From contig QHUQ01000080.1 in NCBI GenBank assembly GCA_003221985.1, forward strand, positions 1-7,647: a stretch of 7,647 bases of DNA, written 5' to 3'. The translations under genes and the position numbers were made by a program. This DNA is from Gemmatimonadota bacterium. GTDB taxonomy: Bacteria > Gemmatimonadota > Gemmatimonadetes > Gemmatimonadales > GWC2-71-9. Positions 1 through 4,678 of this stretch are shown here, in pieces. Every line of letters begins with the position of its first letter. Position 1 is the stretch's first letter. The notes under the pieces are model-generated. The model was not told the origin of the DNA, made no database searches, and saw only the letters and a program-made list of their open reading frames with translations.

Positions 1-1
1 C

Positions 2-139
2 AGCCGCGGCGTGGGCGAGGGCGAAGCGCGCCGGCTGCTCACCTACGGGTTCGCCGCCGAGATCCTCGGCCGCATGGAAGTCGCTCCGCTGCGCGCGCAG
101 CTCGACGCCATCGTGCGCGGCCGCCTGGCGGGACAATGA
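2..139 (+). CDS. sufD: Fe-S cluster assembly protein SufD, C-terminal end (partial)
   Basis: Only the last 45 codons are present; the gene begins before the window. The readable tail starts SRGVGEGEARRLLTYGFAAE and continues with an ILGRMEVAPLRAQL-type helix. This resembles the C-terminal helical end of the SufB/SufD scaffold family, where an SRG..E.EAR.LL..GF.AE segment is usual. SufD normally pairs with SufB and the ATPase SufC in the cytoplasm to form the scaffold that assembles Fe-S clusters. The stop codon overlaps the sufU start (ATGA), so the genes are very likely translationally coupled. SufD is preferred over SufB because of the LLTYGFAAEIL wording and the position next to sufU-sufS. 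SufB cannot be fully excluded from such a short piece. Confidence 0.83.
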   Translation, partial: SRGVGEGEARRLLTYGFAAEILGRMEVAPLRAQLDAIVRGRLAGQ

Positions 140-612
140 GCCCCCCCCCCGCCCCTCCCGATCTTGGCGAGCTGTATCAGCAGGTCATCCTCGACCACAA
201 CCGCAATCCGCGGAACTTCAAGCGCCTGGACGCGGCGAACCGCAGGGCGGAGGGCAACAACCCGCTGTGCGGCGACCGCATTCAACTGTTCGTGCAGGTC
301 GACGGTGACACGATCAGCGACATCGGGTTTCAGATGCCGCAGGGCTCTGGCTGCGCGATCTCCAAAGCGTCGGCGTCGCTGATGACCGACGCGGTGAAGC
401 GGAAACCCGTGGCCGAGGCGGAAGCGATGTTTCAAGCGTTCCGCGACATGTTGGCGGGCGGCACGAACGCCCCGGGAAAGCTCGCGGCCTTCTCCGGCGT
501 GCGCGCGTTCCCGAGCCGCATCAAGTGCGCGAATCTCGCGTGGCACGCGCTGCACGCCGCATTGCAGAACAGCGCGGAGCCGGTGACGACCGAATCGGCG
601 CGGGACTTCTGA
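136..612 (+). CDS. sufU: SufU, zinc-dependent sulfurtransferase / Fe-S assembly partner of SufS
   Basis: This is a 158-aa protein of the IscU/NifU-N superfamily, SufU subgroup. The N-terminal LYQQVILDHNRNPRN block (about 13-27) is typical. The zinc/sulfur ligands are visible as Cys45 and Asp47 (PLCGD), Cys73 (GSGCAISKASAS) and Cys131 (RIKCANLAWHAL). The 57-residue distance between the second and third Cys includes the extra segment that separates SufU from IscU. In studied Gram-positive systems SufU accepts persulfide sulfur from SufS and passes it to SufBCD, and the adjacent sufS fits that role. The start is set by the ATGA overlap with sufD. Codons 2-5 contain a run of ten C bases, giving an unusual proline-rich N-terminus (SPPPAPP). 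The stop overlaps the sufS start by one base. No sufE-like gene is seen in the window. Confidence 0.93.
   Translation: MSPPPAPPDLGELYQQVILDHNRNPRNFKRLDAANRRAEGNNPLCGDRIQLFVQVDGDTISDIGFQMPQGSGCAISKASASLMTDAVKRKPVAEAEAMFQAFRDMLAGGTNAPGKLAAFSGVRAFPSRIKCANLAWHALHAALQNSAEPVTTESARDF
141..150 (+). repeat. Homopolymer run of ten C in the sufU start region
   Basis: Ten consecutive cytosines begin in the second codon of sufU and extend through codon 5. A one-base slip would shift the frame almost at the start of the gene. Mononucleotide runs of this length are prone to replication slippage and also to sequencing error. Confidence 0.9.
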
Positions 613-1841
613 TGCTCGATACCGCCCGGATTCGTCCTGACTTCCCCATTCTGGCGCAGCAGGAGAACGGTCACCGTCTCGTCTATCTCGACAACGCGGC
701 AACCAGTCAGAAGCCGCGCAAGGTGATCGATGCGATCGTCCACTACTACAACTTCCATAACGCGAACGTCCACCGCGGTGCCTACGCGCTCGCGGTCGAG
801 GCGACGGAGGCGTACGAAGCGGCCCGTACCGCCGTAGCCCGCTTCGTCAACGCGTGGGCCCGCGAAGGTGTCGTGTTCACGCGGGGGACGACCGAATCGA
901 TCAATCTGGTCGCCGCTTCGTACGGCAGGACCAACGTGCGGCGCGGCGATACCGTGGTGGTGACGGCGATGGACCACCACTCCAACATCGTCCCGTGGCA
1001 GATCCTGTGTCAGGAAAAGGGCGCCACGCTTCGCATGGTCGAGATCACGGAGGACGGGCGGATCGATCTGTCCGACTTCGGCCGGGCGCTCGAATCGAAG
1101 CCCAAGATCGTCGCGTTTCCCTACGTCTCGAACTCACTCGGCACCGTCAACCCGGCCGCCCAGCTGAGCAAGCTGGCCCATGCGGCCGGCGCGGTGACCG
1201 TCGTGGACGGGGCGCAATCCACTCCACACCTTCGCGTGGACGTGCAGGGCCTGGATTGCGATTTCTACGCGCTGTCGGGTCACAAGATGCTCGGGCCGAT
1301 GGGCAGTGGTGCGCTGATCGCGAAGCCGGCGCTGCTCGACGCGATGCCGCCCTACCACGGCGGCGGAGAGATGATCGAACGGGTGTGGGACGACCGTTCC
1401 ACCTGGAACAACATTCCCCACAAGTTCGAAGGTGGCACGCCCAACGTCGAAGCCGCGGTCGGACTCGGCGCCGCGATCGCCTACCTCGAGCAGCTGGGAA
1501 TGGAGCGGGCGTCGGAGCACGAGCAGGAGCTCGCGCGTCTCGCGATCGAGCGCCTGACGCAGATCGACGGCGTCACGGTGTACGGGCCGAAGGGCCACCG
1601 GGCGGGCGTGGTGCCGTTCACCTACGGCGACATTCACCCGCATGATCTGGCGACCATCCTGGACCGGGACGGCGTCTGTATCCGCGCCGGTCATCACTGC
1701 ACGCAGCCGCTCATGCGCCGGCTGGGCGTTGCCGCGACCGCGCGCGCGTCGTTCTACATCTATAACGATGTCGACGACATCGACGCGTTGGTCACTGCGG
1801 TTCGCAAAGCCGGGGAACTGTTCGGCGTCTTAGCGTCGTAG
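612..1841 (+). CDS. sufS: Cysteine desulfurase SufS (type II, PLP-dependent)
   Basis: This 409-aa protein matches the usual SufS length of about 400-410. It removes sulfur from L-cysteine, giving alanine and an enzyme persulfide for Fe-S cluster assembly in the cytosol. Visible landmarks are the N-terminal VYLDNAATSQKP block, His122-His123 (MDHHSNIVPW) over the PLP ring, the VVDGAQSTPH segment, the PLP Schiff-base Lys225 (ALSGHKMLGP), and the catalytic Cys363 in RAGHHCTQPLMRRLG. His344 in HPHDLATILD lines up, from my recollection of the family, with the Bacillus SufS histidine that captures the SufU zinc, which supports a SufS-SufU pair. The ATG at 612 is chosen over an in-frame ATG at 525 because it overlaps the sufU stop (TGATG) and gives the family N-terminus. 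The C-terminus is compact, ending FGVLAS inside a run of GCGTC octamers. Confidence 0.96.
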   Translation: MLDTARIRPDFPILAQQENGHRLVYLDNAATSQKPRKVIDAIVHYYNFHNANVHRGAYALAVEATEAYEAARTAVARFVNAWAREGVVFTRGTTESINLVAASYGRTNVRRGDTVVVTAMDHHSNIVPWQILCQEKGATLRMVEITEDGRIDLSDFGRALESKPKIVAFPYVSNSLGTVNPAAQLSKLAHAAGAVTVVDGAQSTPHLRVDVQGLDCDFYALSGHKMLGPMGSGALIAKPALLDAMPPYHGGGEMIERVWDDRSTWNNIPHKFEGGTPNVEAAVGLGAAIAYLEQLGMERASEHEQELARLAIERLTQIDGVTVYGPKGHRAGVVPFTYGDIHPHDLATILDRDGVCIRAGHHCTQPLMRRLGVAATARASFYIYNDVDDIDALVTAVRKAGELFGVLAS

Positions 1842-1848
1842 CGTCGCA
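1825..1848 (+). repeat. Three tandem GCGTC-type octamers across the sufS stop
   Basis: Three consecutive 8-mers, GCGTCTTA, GCGTCGTA and GCGTCGCA, run through the last sufS codons, the TAG stop and the first bases of the gap. They share GCGTC followed by three variable bases. The repeat is short and partly coding, so it may be chance. A similar octamer rhythm occurs in the inverted-repeat arms near 4146-4161 and 4627-4642. Confidence 0.5.
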
Positions 1849-1860
1849 GTTTCAGCCCGT

Positions 1861-1885
1861 CCCCCTTCCCCCTTCCCTCGTCCCC
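1861..1885 (-). other. C-rich tract with minus-strand G-quadruplex potential
   Basis: Four C-runs of 5, 5, 3 and 4 bases (1861-1865, 1868-1872, 1875-1877, 1882-1885) are separated by 2, 2 and 4 bases. On the minus strand this fits the simple intramolecular G-quadruplex pattern of four G-runs of at least three with short loops. It lies between the sufS stop and the start of the ABC ATPase gene, where the minus strand is the template. I see no classical hairpin terminator in the 60-bp gap. Whether the tract folds or acts in the cell is inference. Confidence 0.5.
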
Positions 1886-1901
1886 TTTAGCTTCTGGGGG
1901 C

Positions 1902-2873
1902 ATGACCGAACCGGTCGTTGTCGATCGCGTCACAAAGAGATTCGCGGGCCACACCGCGGTCGATGCACTTTCGTTGAGCGTCCCGGCCGGCCTGATCTAT
2001 GGCCTCCTCGGCCCCAATGGCGCCGGCAAGACGACCACACTGCGCATGATCATGGATATCTACGAGCCCGATGCGGGCGCCGTGCGGCTGTTCAACGACG
2101 TGGGCGGCGGGCGCACGCACTCGGCGCGCATCGGCTATCTGCCCGAAGAGCGCGGCCTCTACCCGCGCATGCGCGTCATCGACGTGCTCGTCTTCCTGGC
2201 GGAGGCGAAGGGCGTCGCACGCCGTGCGGCGCGCGCGCGCGCTCTCGAATGGCTGGACCGGCTGGGCCTCGCGGACTGGCGCCTGCGCAAGGTGTCGGAC
2301 TTATCGAAAGGCATGCAGCAGAAGGTGCAGTTCATTTCCACGATTCTCCACGACCCCGAGCTGGTGATTCTCGACGAGCCGTTCTCCGGTCTCGATCCCG
2401 TGAACTCGCAGGTGCTGCGCGACACCGTCGTCGATTACCGGCGGCGCGGCAAGACCGTCCTCTTTTCCACGCACATCATGGAGCACGCCGAGAAGCTGTG
2501 CGACCGGCTGTGCATCATCGCGCGCGGCAAGAAGCTGATCGACGGCACGTTGGCGGAAGTGAAGCGGACCCATGGCGGCAAGCACGTAATCGTCGCGTTC
2601 GACGGCAGCCAGGGCGGCGCGCAGCAGATCTTCGCCGACCGTCGGCTCGTCGCCAGGATCCAGGACTTTGGCCAGCAGGCGGAGCTGGAGCTGGCACCGG
2701 GCGCGGACGCTCAGGAGATCCTCAAGGCGCTGGTGGAGTCCGGCGCCCGGCTTGCGCATTTCGAGCTCGCGAGCCCATCGCTGCATAAGATCTTCGTCGA
2801 TCTGGTTGGTCCGGAGGCCGCGACGGCGGCGGCCGTGCCGGGGACGCCGCAAGCGATCACTGCCAGTGCATAA
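1902..2873 (+). CDS. ABC-2 type transporter ATP-binding protein (NatA/YhaQ-like)
   Basis: This 323-aa cytoplasmic ATPase would power the membrane protein encoded next. The ABC motifs appear in order: Walker A GPNGAGKTT (37-45), YLPEERGLYP in place of a canonical Q-loop (79-88), signature LSKGMQQK (134-141), Walker B LVILDEP (154-160) followed by the D-loop SGLDP, and the switch histidine His191 in FSTHIMEHAE. The YLPEERGLY wording and a C-terminal domain of about 80 residues (around 225-305, DUF4162-like) mark the NatA/YhaQ group of ABC-2 exporters. The last 18 residues are Ala/Pro/Thr-rich and probably disordered. The ATG at 1902 gives a normal N-terminus, but the only G-run before it (1896-1900) is too close to be a good ribosome binding site. 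The substrate cannot be inferred; NatA itself exports sodium, while relatives handle drugs or peptides. Confidence 0.93.
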   Translation: MTEPVVVDRVTKRFAGHTAVDALSLSVPAGLIYGLLGPNGAGKTTTLRMIMDIYEPDAGAVRLFNDVGGGRTHSARIGYLPEERGLYPRMRVIDVLVFLAEAKGVARRAARARALEWLDRLGLADWRLRKVSDLSKGMQQKVQFISTILHDPELVILDEPFSGLDPVNSQVLRDTVVDYRRRGKTVLFSTHIMEHAEKLCDRLCIIARGKKLIDGTLAEVKRTHGGKHVIVAFDGSQGGAQQIFADRRLVARIQDFGQQAELELAPGADAQEILKALVESGARLAHFELASPSLHKIFVDLVGPEAATAAAVPGTPQAITASA

Positions 2874-4122
2874 AGTCTGGGCCGTGATCCGGCGCGAGTT
2901 CGTGGAACGCGTGCGCACCAAGTGGTTTTGGATCTCCGCGATCTTGGGGCCGGTCCTCTTCGGGGGTGTGATCGTCTACCAGATCATGCAGTCTCTTGGT
3001 GGCGCCGTGCGGGATATCGCCGTCGTGGACAGCACCACATCGGCGTTCGGGCAGCGGGTCACCGAGGCGGTGGCGGCGAACCCCGGCTTCCGGGTGACGC
3101 GGGTGCCTGCAGCGCCCGGTGTCGTCGACTCCCTGACCCGTCTCGTGGAATCCAAGCAGCTGAACGGTTTCCTGATCATTTCGAACGAGCTGAGCGAGAC
3201 CGGCAAGGCTGAATACCGGGCCTCGAACCTGTCGCTTCAGACGGTTGAGGGCCTCGAGCGGTTGCTCAACAGGGTGATCGTGAAAGTGAGGCTGGAGACA
3301 CGCGGCGTGAACCCGGAAGTCGTGGATTGGGCGCAGGGAATCAGGATTACGCTCGATCAGAAGAAGATCGCGCGGGGGCGGACGACCACCGAGAGCGCGG
3401 GCGAGTCGTTCGTCCTCGCCTATGTAATGGCCGTGTTGCTATTCATGGCGATCCTGCTCTACGGTGTGAACGTCATGAGCTCGGTTCTGGAAGAAAAGAC
3501 CACGCGCATCGTCGAGGTGCTCATATCGTCGCTGCGGCCGTTTCAACTGATGCTGGGGAAAGTGGCCGGGGCGGGCGCGGTGTCCTTCTTCCAGTTCCTC
3601 ATCTGGGGCGTCTCCGCGCGGCTGCTCATCAGCCTGCGGGTACCCATTGCCCGTCTCCTGGGCGCGGATGCTTCCGCGGCTCAAGGCATCAAGCTGCCGC
3701 ACATCCCCTTGGCGACGCTCTCTATCTTCATGGCGTTCTTCCTCGGCGGATTCCTGCTCTACTCGGCGATGTTCGCAGCGGTGGGGGCGATGTCCAGCAA
3801 CGAGCAGGAGGCGCGCCAGGCGCAGCAGCCCGTGACCTACTTGCTGATGATCTCGTATTTATCGATCATCGGACTCACGAACGATCCGAGCTCGGCATTC
3901 GCCCGCACACTATCGATTGTGCCGTTCACGTCACCGATCGCGACACCGGTGCGATGGACAGCCGGCAGTATGGGCGCCGGCGAATTGGCAGGATCGCTGG
4001 CGATGCTGCTGATTGGGATTGTCGCGGTTACGTGGATCGCAGCGCGGATTTACAGAGTGGGGATTCTGATGACGGGCAAGCGCCCGACGATGAAAGAGCT
4101 CGTGCGGTGGGTTAGGGCCTAA
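2866..4122 (+). CDS. ABC-2 type transporter permease (NatB-like)
   Basis: This is a 418-aa integral membrane protein of the ABC-2 family (NatB, COG1668-type). The N-terminus VIRREFVERVRTKWFW is typical and leads into TM1 (about 22-40). An extracytoplasmic domain of about 140 residues follows, then TM2 (182-204), the cytoplasmic coupling segment VLEEKTTRIVEVLISSLRP, TM3 (233-257), TM4 (282-308), the conserved EARQAQQP stretch, TM5 (323-339) and TM6 (about 375-395). The GTG at 2866 is chosen because it gives the family N-terminus and overlaps the ATPase stop by 8 bp. A second GTG at 2884 is possible. The reading frame extends further upstream (to 2668), but that part is the ATPase gene read in another frame. 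The two genes form one exporter. The stop TAA sits at the outer edge of the inverted-repeat element that follows. Confidence 0.9.
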   Translation: MHKVWAVIRREFVERVRTKWFWISAILGPVLFGGVIVYQIMQSLGGAVRDIAVVDSTTSAFGQRVTEAVAANPGFRVTRVPAAPGVVDSLTRLVESKQLNGFLIISNELSETGKAEYRASNLSLQTVEGLERLLNRVIVKVRLETRGVNPEVVDWAQGIRITLDQKKIARGRTTTESAGESFVLAYVMAVLLFMAILLYGVNVMSSVLEEKTTRIVEVLISSLRPFQLMLGKVAGAGAVSFFQFLIWGVSARLLISLRVPIARLLGADASAAQGIKLPHIPLATLSIFMAFFLGGFLLYSAMFAAVGAMSSNEQEARQAQQPVTYLLMISYLSIIGLTNDPSSAFARTLSIVPFTSPIATPVRWTAGSMGAGELAGSLAMLLIGIVAVTWIAARIYRVGILMTGKRPTMKELVRWVRA

Positions 4123-4128
4123 CTGCTT

Positions 4129-4191
4129 AGGACATGCAAAAGCTAGACGCACCGACGCACCGCGCGGTCGAGTAAACGGGATACGGGACGA
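4129..4191 (+). repeat. Left arm of the inverted repeat around the four-helix-bundle gene
   Basis: Bases 4129-4164 are complementary to 4624-4659 at 35 of 36 positions; the exception is A4141 opposite C4647. Without changing register, 4172-4182 pairs with 4606-4616 (10 of 11) and 4186-4191 pairs with 4597-4602 (6 of 6). Unpaired patches of 7 and 3 nt separate the blocks. The arm contains two exact tandem copies of GACGCACC (4146-4161) and ends its first block in the palindrome ACCGCGCGGT (4159-4168). It starts 6 bp after the permease stop codon. Confidence 0.92.
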
Positions 4192-4237
4192 GATAAAATG
4201 ATTCGGTGATTGGCTGTCGACCGGTTATCCTGGCGTC

Positions 4238-4615
4238 ATGCCGATCCATCACACCCTCAGAGCTTGGCAATTCGCCGAACGATTGGCCGTCGAGTGCTCG
4301 AAAGCTGCTCAGCGGTTCCCGGATTTCGAGCAGAAGAGACTCGCGGATCAACTTCGAAGAGCATCCTATAGCGTACCACTTAATATTGCCGAGGGGGCGA
4401 CGAAAAAGGGAACGAGGGATTACCGCAAGTATCTCGATATCGCGTGGGGTTCACTCGCCGAAGTACAAACCGGACTCACCCTGGCTCGTGACATCGGCTA
4501 TCTCCAGCCGGCGGAGTACGGACGCTTAGAAGCCCTAGCCACGGAAACCAGCAAGACATTGTTTGGTTTGCTTCGAAAAATCAGTCAGGCGGCCGATCGT
4601 CCGAAATCCCGTTAA
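4238..4615 (+). CDS. Four helix bundle protein (23S rRNA intervening-sequence / S23 family)
   Basis: This 125-aa protein fits the usual length of about 115-130. The family pattern is clear: LRAWQFAERLAVEC (helix 1), FPDFEQKRLADQLRRASYSV (helix 2), the hallmark PLNIAEG, then YRKYLDIAWGSLAEVQTGL (helix 3), GYLQPAEY and a last helix near 101-116. The family is known from ORFs inside 23S rRNA intervening sequences and from many scattered stand-alone genes; its molecular role is unproven. Fold relatives (Avd) form pentamers that bind nucleic acid and reverse transcriptase, but no reverse transcriptase is seen here. The ATG at 4238 gives the family N-terminus; no strong ribosome binding site precedes it. 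A TAAAAT at 4194-4199 could be a -10 element, but no good -35 is seen. The last six codons and the TAA stop lie inside the right inverted-repeat arm. Confidence 0.93.
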   Translation: MPIHHTLRAWQFAERLAVECSKAAQRFPDFEQKRLADQLRRASYSVPLNIAEGATKKGTRDYRKYLDIAWGSLAEVQTGLTLARDIGYLQPAEYGRLEALATETSKTLFGLLRKISQAADRPKSR

Positions 4616-4659
4616 CGACGTACCGCGGTGCGTCGGTGCGTCTAGCCTTTGCATGTCCT
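4597..4659 (-). repeat. Right arm of the inverted repeat around the four-helix-bundle gene
   Basis: This is the reverse complement partner of 4129-4191: 51 of 63 positions are Watson-Crick pairs with no length difference between the arms. It contains two tandem copies of GGTGCGTC (4627-4642). A near-perfect palindrome at 4616-4635 (CGACG, then ACCGCGGT, then CGTCG, with one T/G opposition) could fold on its own. The arm begins within the final codons of the four-helix-bundle gene and ends 19 bp before the mnmG start codon. Confidence 0.92.
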
Positions 4660-4678
4660 GAGTTAGTAGTTTCTCGCC

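Larger units (their letters stand above)
4125..4660 (+). mobile_element. Candidate IVS-like element: four-helix-bundle gene enclosed by long inverted repeats
   Basis: A small S23/IVS-family gene is bounded by an inverted repeat whose outer 36 bp match at 35 positions, with further symmetric pairing inward. The unit spans about 530 bp and occupies nearly all of the gap between the permease stop (4122) and the mnmG start (4679). Its base composition looks lower in GC than the flanking genes. A short TAACT at 4120-4124 is mirrored by AGTTA at 4661-4665, so the symmetry may reach slightly further out. I see no clear target-site duplication and no transposase. Homologous proteins are encoded inside 23S rRNA intervening sequences of Leptospira and Coxiella, and the Avd protein of diversity-generating retroelements has the same fold. 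Mobility here is inference from structure. Confidence 0.6.

Noticed and set aside
525..611. An in-frame ATG 29 codons upstream of sufS
   Set aside because: The extra residues lie inside the sufU coding region in another frame, and the ATG at 612 gives the expected length and the usual overlapping junction.
2668..2865. Upstream in-frame extension of the permease from an ATG inside the ATPase gene
   Set aside because: The extra 66 residues are Arg/Ser-rich out-of-frame readings of the ATPase gene. The family N-terminus begins at the GTG at 2866.
4120..4128. Target-site duplication at the edges of the inverted-repeat element
   Set aside because: The edges show TAACT on the left and AGTTA on the right, an inverted and not a direct match. 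A loose CTG..TTAG similarity is too weak and unequal in length to call a duplication.
4238..4615. The four-helix-bundle gene as the Avd component of a diversity-generating retroelement
   Set aside because: No reverse transcriptase, template repeat or variable repeat is present nearby. The resemblance is at fold or family level only.
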